In this document: piece after piece, positions 1-6,610 of the stretch
Numbering within the stretch: the first letter of the stretch is position 1
Layout of the letters: each line of letters starts with the position of its first letter
Source of the DNA: Nautiliaceae bacterium
Lineage (GTDB): Bacteria; Campylobacterota; Campylobacteria; Campylobacterales; Nautiliaceae
DNA: 14,604 bases
Direction: 5' to 3'
NCBI GenBank assembly: GCA_027008345.1
Contig: JALTBU010000258.1
Location: 1 to 14,604 of the forward strand
The notes under the pieces: model-generated
What the model saw: the letters and a program-made list of their open reading frames with translations, nothing else
Told to the model about the DNA's origin: nothing
Databases searched by the model: none
Translations under genes and position numbers: made by a program

Positions 1-138
1 GGTGCAAAAGCATGTTTTTTAAAAACAGCTTTGGTTAAAACTGGGAAATTTAAAGAAAGTGATTTACTAAAAGCAAAGCCTGATTTTATAATAAATTCAA
101 TTGCAGATTTGCCAAAACTACTTGAAAGTTTGTCCTAA
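1..138 (+). CDS. HAD-superfamily sugar/nucleotide phosphatase, C-terminal end only
   Basis: The window opens inside a reading frame that runs to a TAA at 136-138 and gives 45 residues. The end has the pattern VKTGKF...DLLKAKPDFIINSIADLPKLLE. This is the usual end of HAD hydrolases of the phosphoglycolate-phosphatase or class-IIA type: a 'LVKTGK(Y/F)' strand, then 'PDxVI(N/D)SIADLPELL', where the cap-less core fold closes after the last catalytic acidic motif. The catalytic DxD and Lys motifs lie outside the window, so substrate and exact subfamily cannot be named. It converges on the leftward PLP-enzyme gene across a 66-nt gap. Confidence 0.7.
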   Translation, partial: GAKACFLKTALVKTGKFKESDLLKAKPDFIINSIADLPKLLESLS

Positions 139-186
139 ATTTATATAAGAAATAATAAAATTTAAGTTTTTTTTAAGAAAATAAGC

Positions 187-192
187 TATAAT
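187..192 (+). promoter_or_regulatory. Orphan sigma70-type -10 box pointing into the antisense of the PLP-enzyme gene
   Basis: GCTATAATAC contains a perfect TATAAT at 187-192, and an eight-T run lies about 12-19 nt upstream (168-175). In Campylobacterota a T-rich stretch commonly takes the place of a -35 box. Nothing coding follows on the + strand: downstream is the antisense of the PLP-enzyme gene. It could make an antisense RNA, be a remnant promoter, or be a chance match in AT-rich DNA. The rest of the 139-204 gap shows no GC-rich hairpin. Confidence 0.3.
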
Positions 193-204
193 ACAAAGAC
201 CATT

Positions 205-1056
205 TTAAAAAATTCCTTCTTTCCCCAATTTATACTCATATCTTTTTATCATTGTTTCATTTCCCCTAATTCCACCTTGGTGAATATATAAAATATTTTT
301 GAGCCCATAATACAAAACTGTATCCCATCCAATTGGGTCATAAAGCAGATCAAATTCAATTCCACTTTTCTTTAACTCTTTCCATAAATAAAAAAACTCT
401 TTATAAAGTTTTCCAAAATGATATTTTTTTCTTGGAGTCAGTATCGTAGGTATTTCCCCTCCGCCAAGCCACTCAAACTGTTTTTTAAGATACTTCTCAT
501 CTCCTACGCACGGAACACACAAAACTTCCACATCCAAATGTTTTGCCAAAAAATATGCAGTAGTCCCGGTACCGCTTGGCAAAAATACTTTTAAATTGTT
601 TATTTTGCAATATTCGTTTATTTCATCTGCCAAAAGTTTTATACCGGTTTCCGATTCTTTTACTCTTCCGCCCTCTTCTATAATCAAAGTATTTTCATCT
701 TTTAAACTCAACACATACTCTCTAAGTTTTTCTCCACTTAAATTAATTTCAATTATTTCAGCGCCGTTTTTAAGAGCCTCTTTATAATTGCCTGAGGGAT
801 TTTGTTTTAAATGTTTTGGTATGTGGTTTGTAAAATATATAAACTGTTTATCTTTAATTTTAGCAAGAAGGGAAAGTGAATACATAGCATTTGACTGATT
901 TGACCCAAATGAAATAATTCTTTTTTCTTTAAAATCATTTTTTAAAAAATAATAAAATTTTCTTGCTTTATTGCCTTCAAAAGGTCTTAATAAATCATCT
1001 CTTTTTATATGATAGAAACTGTTTTGAAAGAAAAAAGGGGTAATTGGGCTTTTTAT
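205..1056 (-). CDS. PLP-dependent ACC deaminase / D-cysteine desulfhydrase family protein, apparent ATA start
   Basis: Fold-type II PLP enzyme, 283 residues if read from the ATA codon at 1056-1054. Visible motifs are KRDDLL (18-23), GNKARKF with the likely PLP-binding Lys30 (28-34), and GSNQSNA (51-57), which corresponds to the substrate/phosphate loop of ACC deaminase. A C-terminal HQGGIRGNE near residue 260 is typical of the bacterial D-cysteine desulfhydrase-like branch. Activity (deamination or desulfhydration of a small amino acid) is inferred from family only. The first ATG (883-885) would remove residues 1-57, including Lys30, so it cannot start an active enzyme. There is no ATG, GTG or TTG between the upstream in-frame stop (1057-1059) and this motif block. 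ATA at 1054-1056 lies 7 nt after AAGGG and overlaps the fba TAA as ATAA. The frame is intact throughout, so recent decay is possible but not shown. It is the last gene of the yebC-peb4-fba cluster. Confidence 0.8.
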   Translation of the reverse strand: MKSPITPFFFQNSFYHIKRDDLLRPFEGNKARKFYYFLKNDFKEKRIISFGSNQSNAMYSLSLLAKIKDKQFIYFTNHIPKHLKQNPSGNYKEALKNGAEIIEINLSGEKLREYVLSLKDENTLIIEEGGRVKESETGIKLLADEINEYCKINNLKVFLPSGTGTTAYFLAKHLDVEVLCVPCVGDEKYLKKQFEWLGGGEIPTILTPRKKYHFGKLYKEFFYLWKELKKSGIEFDLLYDPIGWDTVLYYGLKNILYIHQGGIRGNETMIKRYEYKLGKEGIF

Positions 1057-1066
1057 TTAATAGCCC
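1046..1066 (-). other. Small inverted repeat around the fba stop and downstream start
   Basis: On the minus strand GGGCT (1066-1062) and AGCCC (1050-1046) can pair as a 5-bp stem with an 11-nt AU-only loop. The loop holds the fba stop codon and the ATA that probably starts the next gene, while the AAGGG ribosome-binding motif lies partly in the 5' arm. A T-run follows only about 10 nt after the stem, so it is a poor intrinsic terminator. Modulation of coupled translation is speculative. Confidence 0.35.
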
Positions 1067-2123
1067 TTAAATCTTTATAAGCTTGGAGTACTCTATTTTT
1101 CATAGAAACTTCGCCTTCTCTTAGCCATTTTCTCGGGTCATAATATTTTTTGTTTGGTTTATCTTCACCTTCTGGATTACCGATTTGGCTTTGTAGATAA
1201 TCGTGATATTTTTCGATATATCCTTTAACCCCGTTCCAAAAAGCCCATTGAGTATCAGTATCAATATTCATTTTTACAACACCGTAATCAATTGCTTCAT
1301 GGATTTTACTAAGCTCACTTCCGCTTCCTCCATGGAATACAAATCTGATTGGTTTTTCTTCTTTTAATCCAAATTTTTTCTTAACATATTCTTGTGAATT
1401 TTTAAGAATAATCGGTTCAAGTTTTACATGTCCTGGTTTATAAACCCCGTGTACATTTCCAAAACTAGCGGCAATAGTAAATAAATCACTTACTTCACTT
1501 AATTCTTTATATGCATATGCCACATCTTCTGGTTGTGTATAAAGTCTTGAATTATCAATTCCTGTATTATCAACACCGTCTTCCTCACCGCCTGTAACAC
1601 CAAGCTCAATTTCAAGCATAATATCAAGAGGTGCAAGTTTTTTAAGATACTCTTTACAAGTAGCAACATTTTGTTCAAGCGGCTCTTCACTTAAATCAAG
1701 CATGTGAGAGCTAAAAAGAGGTCTTCCGTATTTTTCATAGTGTTTTTGATTTGCTTCAATTAATCCGTCAATCCATGGAAGAAGTTTTCTTGCTGCATGG
1801 TCAGTATGAAGTATTACTGGCACACCGTAAGCCTCAGCCAATGTATGAATATGTTTTGCCCCTGCAACAGCACCAAGTATCGCGGCTTTTTGTCCTTCGT
1901 TATCAAGACCTTTTCCAGCCCAAAAATGTGCCCCTCCGTTACTAAATTGAATAATAACAGGTAAATTTGCATCTTTTGCAGCTTCCATTACTGCATTTGC
2001 AGAATTTGTTCCTACTATATTAATAGCAGGCAATGCAAAACCATGCTCTTTTGCATAGTCCATAACTTTTGCAGCTTCACTCCCTGTTAAAACCCCAGGG
2101 TTTACTAAATCCATAATCCCCAT
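1053..2123 (-). CDS. fba: Fructose-bisphosphate aldolase, class II (class IIA type)
   Basis: Zn-dependent aldolase interconverting fructose-1,6-bisphosphate with DHAP and glyceraldehyde-3-phosphate; in an autotroph-like organism it probably serves mainly gluconeogenesis. It has 356 residues, close to the 359 of E. coli FbaA. HTDHAARKLLPW (106-117) contains the catalytic Asp108 and Zn-ligand His109. LEIELG with Glu173 and GGEEDG (178-183) form the second signature. NVHGVY gives His225, and FHGGSGS gives His264 plus the phosphate-binding glycines. The ATG has a strong AAGGAGG 5 nt upstream, placed across the end of the PPIase gene. The order peb4-fba is the same as in Campylobacter jejuni (Cj0596-Cj0597) and Helicobacter pylori (HP0175-HP0176), as I recall it, which supports orthology. 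Confidence 0.96.
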   Translation of the reverse strand: MGIMDLVNPGVLTGSEAAKVMDYAKEHGFALPAINIVGTNSANAVMEAAKDANLPVIIQFSNGGAHFWAGKGLDNEGQKAAILGAVAGAKHIHTLAEAYGVPVILHTDHAARKLLPWIDGLIEANQKHYEKYGRPLFSSHMLDLSEEPLEQNVATCKEYLKKLAPLDIMLEIELGVTGGEEDGVDNTGIDNSRLYTQPEDVAYAYKELSEVSDLFTIAASFGNVHGVYKPGHVKLEPIILKNSQEYVKKKFGLKEEKPIRFVFHGGSGSELSKIHEAIDYGVVKMNIDTDTQWAFWNGVKGYIEKYHDYLQSQIGNPEGEDKPNKKYYDPRKWLREGEVSMKNRVLQAYKDLRAIK

Positions 2124-2133
2124 TCATCCCTCC

Positions 2134-3006
2134 TTAATTTTTAGGAATAGTATATTTTACTTTATAAGAATTTTTAATATTTTTAAGTTCTTGTTGTAAT
2201 TTTAATCTTTTTAGATATGCAATAATTTGAGGTTTTACTTTTTCATATGGAAGATAATTATTTGTTTGTTTACCTTCTACCAAAATAATATGCCATCCAA
2301 ATCTTGTATGGACAGGTTTTAGTGTAATTTGACCAGGTTTAAGCTCCTCGGCAGCTTTTGCAAATTCAGGCACCATCTGTTTTGGATTAAACCATCCAAG
2401 CTCACCGCCGTTAACTTTGCTTGGTCCTACTGAATATTTTTTTGCAAGAGCGGCAAATTTTTCTTCTAAAGCTTTTCCTTTTAATCCTTTTAATTGATTA
2501 ATTAATTTTTCAGCTTCTTTTTCATCTTTTACAAGTATATGTCTTGCTTTGATTTTTGGAGTTGTTTTAAAGTATATATCTTTATTTTTTTCATAAAAAG
2601 CTTTTGCTTCTTTGTCACTTATTTTAATAGAATCAAGTCTGTTTTTAAGCCACATATCAACTGCAAGTTTCATTTCAGCGGCTTTAAACTGAGGAGTGTT
2701 TTCTATTGATTTTGCTTTCTTATTATAAAGTTCAAGTGTTTGAACATAATCACTTACAAATTTTTTAATATGTTGAGCAGGAAGGTCTTGAACTCTTATT
2801 CTTTTATCTCCTGTAATACCTTGAAGATAATAATTAAGTTCTTTTACAGTAATTTTCTTACCATCAACTTCTGCTAAAACAGTATTATCTTTAAGACCTT
2901 TTAATGGTTTACCAACCATTCCGCTTCCCATTCCCATACCCTGCATTCCAGGGAATGCAAAAAGTGCTGCTGCTGTAACCATACTTCCTAAAATTATTTT
3001 TTTCAT
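2134..3006 (-). CDS. PEB4/Cbf2-type periplasmic peptidyl-prolyl isomerase and chaperone
   Basis: 290-residue SurA-like parvulin. An N-terminal Lys-Lys start and hydrophobic segment (about 3-18) form a signal peptide, probably cleaved near ALFA-FP. A helical chaperone part follows, then a PPIC domain at roughly 150-247, seen as ARHILVK (154-160), GGELGWF (200-206) and FGWHIILV (236-243). A basic C-terminal helix (about 252-280) follows. Homologues in Campylobacter (PEB4) and Helicobacter (HP0175) are exported chaperones with PPIase activity that help outer-membrane protein assembly. A short Met/Gly stretch (20-30, four Met) lies just after the signal peptide and is unusual. It has AAGGA ahead of the ATG, a 21-nt gap from yebC and a 10-nt gap to fba, and is cotranscribed with both in all likelihood. 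Confidence 0.9.
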   Translation of the reverse strand: MKKIILGSMVTAAALFAFPGMQGMGMGSGMVGKPLKGLKDNTVLAEVDGKKITVKELNYYLQGITGDKRIRVQDLPAQHIKKFVSDYVQTLELYNKKAKSIENTPQFKAAEMKLAVDMWLKNRLDSIKISDKEAKAFYEKNKDIYFKTTPKIKARHILVKDEKEAEKLINQLKGLKGKALEEKFAALAKKYSVGPSKVNGGELGWFNPKQMVPEFAKAAEELKPGQITLKPVHTRFGWHIILVEGKQTNNYLPYEKVKPQIIAYLKRLKLQQELKNIKNSYKVKYTIPKN

Positions 3007-3027
3007 ATTAATCCTTTTTTTATTTTT

Positions 3028-3744
3028 TTATGCCATATTATGTATAACATTTTGTACATCATCAATATCTTCTAAAACTTCAATAAGTCTTTCTACCTTT
3101 TCAGCTGTTTCATCATCTACATCGCTTTCATTTGTAGCAACAAGTTGAATATTGCTTTCAAGTATTTCAATACCGTCAATTGAATTTACAGCTTCCAAAA
3201 CAGCATTGAAATCTTCCGGTGCTGTTTCAATAACTAAAACTTCATCCATCTCTTTTATATCCTCAGCTCCCGCTTCAATAGCTTTTTCTTCAACTTCTTC
3301 ATCTTTTTCGCTTCTATTTACAACAATTATACCTTTTTTCTCAAACATCCAAGCAACACTTCCGCTTGTACCAAGATTTCCCCCGGCTTTTTTAAATGCA
3401 TGTCTTACTTCTGCAACTGTTCTGTTTTTATTATCAGTCAGACATTCAACCATTACAGCTACGCCTCCCGGACCGTAACCTTCATAAACAACTTCTTCTA
3501 AAACTACGCCTTCAAGATTACCTGTGGCTTTATCAATTGCCCTTTGAATATTTTGCATTGGCATTGAATCAGCTTTTGCCCTCTCAATTGCAAGTCTGAG
3601 TGCAGCATTTGTATCAGGATTTCCTCCGCCCTGTCTTGCCGCAGTCATTATAGCTCGTACGTGTTTAGTAAAAATTTTTGACTTTTTAGCATCTTCTTTG
3701 GCTTTGATATGTTTTACCTTAGACCATTTATTATGACCAGCCAT
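3028..3744 (-). CDS. yebC: YebC/PmpR family protein
   Basis: 238 residues, the normal length for the family. It starts with the hallmark MAGHNKWSKVKHIK, continues with ARQGGGNPDTN (37-47), and has the domain II/III boundary motif YEGYGPGGVA (88-97). The C-terminal part is acidic, as usual. YebC proteins were long annotated as DNA-binding regulators; more recent work on bacterial YebC and mitochondrial TACO1 points to a ribosome-associated role in translating difficult stretches such as polyproline. The sequence does not decide between these. It is first in the leftward yebC-peb4-fba-PLP enzyme cluster and diverges from nth. Confidence 0.95.
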   Translation of the reverse strand: MAGHNKWSKVKHIKAKEDAKKSKIFTKHVRAIMTAARQGGGNPDTNAALRLAIERAKADSMPMQNIQRAIDKATGNLEGVVLEEVVYEGYGPGGVAVMVECLTDNKNRTVAEVRHAFKKAGGNLGTSGSVAWMFEKKGIIVVNRSEKDEEVEEKAIEAGAEDIKEMDEVLVIETAPEDFNAVLEAVNSIDGIEILESNIQLVATNESDVDDETAEKVERLIEVLEDIDDVQNVIHNMA

Positions 3745-3770
3745 ATCTCTCCTTTTATAAAATATTTGTT

Positions 3771-3776
3771 ATTATA
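3771..3776 (-). promoter_or_regulatory. Likely -10 box of the yebC operon, in the divergent yebC/nth gap
   Basis: ATTATA on the + strand reads TATAAT on the minus strand, 27 nt upstream of the yebC ATG, followed by the AAGGAG ribosome site near 3749-3754. The 59-nt gap (3745-3803) must also hold the nth promoter. Overlapping + strand TATTAT/TATACA matches at about 3769-3778 would leave a leader of under 20 nt, so the two promoters probably share the same AT-rich core. Confidence 0.5.
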
Positions 3777-3803
3777 CAATAAAAAAATATATAAAGGATT
3801 AAA

Positions 3804-4448
3804 ATGGTGCTAAGAACCCAAGAAGAGCTTGAAGAGATTAAAAGAAGATTTTTAGAACATTACAAAGGAAGTAAAACAGAACTTAATTACAACAACGACT
3901 ATGAACTTTTAATTGCGATAATACTCTCAGCCCAATGTACCGATAAAAGGGTAAATATCATTACGCCTGAACTTTTCAAAAAATATCCGGATATAAAATC
4001 TCTTGCCAATGCTAATATTGAAGATGTAAAAGAGATAATAAAATCTTGCTCTTTTTATAACAACAAAGCAAAAAATATAATAGAAATGGCAAAAAAAGTT
4101 TTAAACGAACATAATGGTAAAATACCAAGGGAGCACTCAAAACTTATAAAACTTCCGGGAGTTGGCAACAAAACTGCAAATGTATTTTTGATAGAACTTG
4201 AAGGTGCAAACAGAATGGCAGTAGACACACATGTGTTTAGAGTAAGCCACAGACTAGGAATAACTGATGCAAAAACAGTTCAAGAGACTGAAAAAGATTT
4301 GGTTGAGGCTTTCAAAACAGATTTAAATGAACTTCATCAGGGATTTGTTTTATTTGGGAGATACATATGCACTGCAAAAAATCCAAAATGCGAAAAATGT
4401 TTTGTACCTGATTTTTGTGTCAGTAAAGAAAATTTTAAACCAAGATAA
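3804..4448 (+). CDS. nth: Endonuclease III (DNA glycosylase/AP lyase)
   Basis: Base-excision repair enzyme removing oxidised pyrimidines, with AP-lyase activity. 214 residues against 211 in E. coli. The helix-hairpin-helix LPGVGNKTANV (117-127) carries catalytic Lys123. VDTHVFR follows with catalytic Asp141. The 4Fe-4S ligands are Cys189, Cys196, Cys199 and Cys205 with the canonical C-x6-C-x2-C-x5-C spacing. The ATG at 3804 is preceded by AAAGGA at suitable distance. It is a single + strand gene between two leftward operons. Its TAA (4446-4448) is immediately followed by the reverse-strand stop of the methyltransferase, with no spacer. Confidence 0.96.
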   Translation: MVLRTQEELEEIKRRFLEHYKGSKTELNYNNDYELLIAIILSAQCTDKRVNIITPELFKKYPDIKSLANANIEDVKEIIKSCSFYNNKAKNIIEMAKKVLNEHNGKIPREHSKLIKLPGVGNKTANVFLIELEGANRMAVDTHVFRVSHRLGITDAKTVQETEKDLVEAFKTDLNELHQGFVLFGRYICTAKNPKCEKCFVPDFCVSKENFKPR

Positions 4449-5126
4449 TTATTTTTCAAAAACTAAAATTAGCTTTTCCGCTTCACTGCTTCCATATAAT
4501 GATATAGGTATTATCTCTTTTAGTCTCATTTTTGTTGATTTTTCTATTCTTTCTACTGAATGATAATATTGGATAATTTTATTTTGTTTTTTTACAAAAC
4601 ATTTATCATCTTTTTTTTCAAATAATGTTATTTCCGTTATTAACTTATTATTTTCAAACTCACTGTAAAGAACAGAAAATTTATCTTCACTTTCAGCTTT
4701 TAAAGTGCCTATTGCCAAGTCTTCCATTGCATACAAAGTATTAATATCAAAAATAAAATATCTCTCCACAACTTTTTCAACACATGCAAAAAAATTTTTA
4801 AGTTCATTTTCACAAAGATAATTTATTACATCAAAAACAGCAACAGCCGTCTCAAATGTCTCTTTTAATTCACATATATCCACAGCTTTACAATCACATC
4901 CCTTTTTAAGGGCTTTTTGAACCTGTGCTTTGCTTAAATCAACACCTTTTATATCAAATCCCTCATTTTTTGCAAGAAGACAAAAATCTCCTCCCCCACA
5001 ACCTATATCAAGAACACGTTTTACATTTAATTCTTTAAGTAGCATTATAAAATGATTCCAAAGAATATCCGCAGCTTCTTTATCTAAGAAAAGATCTTCA
5101 ACTTTTGAATACAAATCAAGCGCCAT
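4449..5126 (-). CDS. Class I SAM-dependent methyltransferase, substrate unknown
   Basis: 225 residues. The SAM-binding motif I VLDIGCGGGDF (38-48) is clear. It is followed by an acidic strand end GVDLS (61-65) and a motif IV-like run AVFDVINYL (95-103), which resembles the 'DVINYL' of small-molecule or tRNA/protein Rossmann methyltransferases of the Methyltransf_11/25 type. Nothing visible fixes the substrate. It is the last gene of the rpoD cluster; its ATG lies inside the end of hisG (11-nt overlap) with AGGA upstream in hisG. A role in histidine synthesis is not implied by position alone, because the operon is functionally mixed. Confidence 0.85.
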   Translation of the reverse strand: MALDLYSKVEDLFLDKEAADILWNHFIMLLKELNVKRVLDIGCGGGDFCLLAKNEGFDIKGVDLSKAQVQKALKKGCDCKAVDICELKETFETAVAVFDVINYLCENELKNFFACVEKVVERYFIFDINTLYAMEDLAIGTLKAESEDKFSVLYSEFENNKLITEITLFEKKDDKCFVKKQNKIIQYYHSVERIEKSTKMRLKEIIPISLYGSSEAEKLILVFEK

Positions 5127-5727
5127 GTACCTGTCCTATTTTATCAATAATATCAAGAATTTCTCTTTTTTTTGTAGAAAATGAATTTTTATTTGCTATT
5201 ACCCTTGCCGATGAATGCATAATAACCTCTTTTTCTTCAAGTCCGTTTTCTCTTAAAGTATTTCCTGTCTCCACAATATCCACAATCACATCACTTAATC
5301 CCACAAGAGGAGCAAGCTCAATTGAGCCGTTAAGTTTAATCACCTCAACAGGTATTCCTTTTTTATTGAAATAATTCTTTGCAATATTTTGAAGTTTGCT
5401 TGCAACTTTTATCTGAGTTTTGTTTTTAAAACTTTCATCTCCTTTGATTCCGGCTACACTTACTCTGCATTTACCAAGTCCCAAATCCATAAGTTCAAGC
5501 ACATCTGAATTTAACTCTGTTATTACATCATACCCAACTACTCCGATATCAGCAGCCTGCTTTTCTACATATGTGGCAACATCCCAGTTTCTTACATTAA
5601 GAAATGTAAACCCTGCTTTTTTTAATATAAGTTTTCTATTTTCAAACTCAAAATCTTCATCAAAAATCTTTTTAAATATTGCTAAAACATCCTCGGCAAT
5701 TCTACCCTTTGGAAGAGCTATTGTCAT
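5116..5727 (-). CDS. hisG: ATP phosphoribosyltransferase catalytic subunit, short form
   Basis: First step of histidine biosynthesis: ATP + PRPP to phosphoribosyl-ATP. It starts MTIALPKGRI as HisG proteins do. The PRPP-site signature ELAPLVGLSDVIVDIVETG lies at 137-155 and is followed by NTLRENGL (156-163). At 203 residues it lacks the C-terminal regulatory domain of long HisG (about 290-300 residues). It is therefore the short HisGS form, which in known systems needs HisZ, a histidyl-tRNA-synthetase-like subunit, for activity and feedback. No hisZ is visible here. It overlaps coaX by ATGA (4 nt) and the methyltransferase by 11 nt, and no other his gene is adjacent. Confidence 0.95.
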   Translation of the reverse strand: MTIALPKGRIAEDVLAIFKKIFDEDFEFENRKLILKKAGFTFLNVRNWDVATYVEKQAADIGVVGYDVITELNSDVLELMDLGLGKCRVSVAGIKGDESFKNKTQIKVASKLQNIAKNYFNKKGIPVEVIKLNGSIELAPLVGLSDVIVDIVETGNTLRENGLEEKEVIMHSSARVIANKNSFSTKKREILDIIDKIGQVHGA

Positions 5728-6320
5728 AATTTTTCCTTTATCGTTTTTATCATTCCTCTAAAAACTAAATCTTTTATATAAACTCCCTCTACAAATTCAG
5801 CTAAAAATTTCCCATCTCCGCCTGTGAAAAAATACGGACCTTTAAATTTTTTGATGGTGTTTATGATAAGACCCGCACTTCCGTAAATCAATGCTTCATT
5901 TGTATTTTTAGGCAAAGAATTTAAATCAATTTTTTTATATTCAACTCTTAAAACTTCTGAAATTTTAACAAAAGCCTCCTTAAAAGCAAAAAGTCCGGGG
6001 GCAATAATTCCACCCTGATGAATCCCCTCTTTTATAATATCAATCGTTACAGCACTCCCGGCATCAATTACAACTCCGTTTTGAATTGTATTGCATGCCA
6101 TAATCCTGTCAATCCCAAGATTTTTATAATTTGTTTTAAAATCTACATAATTTTTTAAATTAACAGCATCAGGATTTAGTTTCAAAAATTCTTTTTCTTT
6201 ATCTTTATTTACGCTTATGTAATAAACTTTTTCATCAAATTTTTGAGGTTTTTTTATATTAAAGATTTTCCCGTTTTTATAAATATGAATATTTGTATTC
6301 CCTATATCTGCTAAAATCAA
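5724..6320 (-). CDS. coaX: Type III pantothenate kinase, TTG start
   Basis: First step of coenzyme A synthesis (pantothenate phosphorylation), ASKHA fold, needs a monovalent cation. Read from TTG at 6320-6318 it has 198 residues. Motifs are DIGNTN (5-10) for the ATP phosphate site, GIDR (69-72), DAGSAVTID (86-94) with the catalytic-site Asp86, GGIIAPG (103-109) and TGGDG (166-170). A longer frame opens at another TTG (6332-6330). I prefer the inner one: GGAG lies 6 nt before it, it gives a TTGA 4-nt overlap with the upstream stop that matches the ATGA junctions of neighbouring genes, and CoaX proteins usually begin only a few residues before DIGNT. CoaX is the usual pantothenate kinase in Campylobacter and Helicobacter. 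Confidence 0.93.
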   Translation of the reverse strand: MILADIGNTNIHIYKNGKIFNIKKPQKFDEKVYYISVNKDKEKEFLKLNPDAVNLKNYVDFKTNYKNLGIDRIMACNTIQNGVVIDAGSAVTIDIIKEGIHQGGIIAPGLFAFKEAFVKISEVLRVEYKKIDLNSLPKNTNEALIYGSAGLIINTIKKFKGPYFFTGGDGKFLAEFVEGVYIKDLVFRGMIKTIKEKL

Positions 6321-6610
6321 AGCACTCTCCAATCTTTAATAAGTTCCATGGCTTTTGAACAAATAGGTGCTTTTGTGATTAAAATCTTTTTTTTGTATCT
6401 GAAATTAATATCAGGTACAAATTTTAAAAGCTCTTCAATGTCTTTTTTAAGGAGCCTGCTTTTTTTATCCACAATAAGTATAAAACAGTATTCATTTTTA
6501 GTATTTACTCCAAGATACGCTTTTATTTTTTTTCTTGTGTTTAGTTTAATTTCTTCAAGTTTTTTGCATATTATGTTATTTTTTACAAGTAAATCCAGAA
6601 TTTCTTTCAT
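6317..6610 (-). CDS. Conserved-looking small protein of unknown function
   Basis: 97 residues; I do not recognise a family. The protein is Lys-rich and basic, with three Cys (15, 42, 83). Predicted pattern by eye: an amphipathic N-terminal helix, a central beta hairpin-like KAYLGV...YCFILIVDKK, an amphipathic helix LLKKDIEELLKFV, then a strand KKKILITKA and a C-terminal helix. No signal peptide or membrane segment is seen. That it is a real gene is supported by ATGA overlap with the recombinase gene upstream and a 4-nt overlap with coaX downstream, inside a run of well-recognised genes, and by no stop codon in a very AT-rich frame. Function cannot be inferred. Confidence 0.75.
   Translation of the reverse strand: MKEILDLLVKNNIICKKLEEIKLNTRKKIKAYLGVNTKNEYCFILIVDKKSRLLKKDIEELLKFVPDINFRYKKKILITKAPICSKAMELIKDWRVL

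Noticed and set aside
168..181. Intrinsic terminator after the HAD gene
   Set aside because: The TTAAG copies around the T-run are direct rather than inverted repeats, and no GC-containing stem exists.
205..885. PLP enzyme as a 226-residue protein starting at the ATG at 883-885
   Set aside because: This would remove the PLP lysine and the KRDDLL block, which are present and in frame upstream.
1053..1061. A -1 ribosomal frameshift fusing fba to the PLP enzyme
   Set aside because: The -1 frame is open right at the fba stop, but the codons before it (ATT AAA) do not form an X-XXY-YYZ slippery heptamer and the aldolase C terminus is complete, so reinitiation is simpler.
3152..3478. Open frame antisense to yebC (108 codons)
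   Set aside because: It is a shadow of yebC codon use, with no ribosome site and a low-complexity Ser-rich product.
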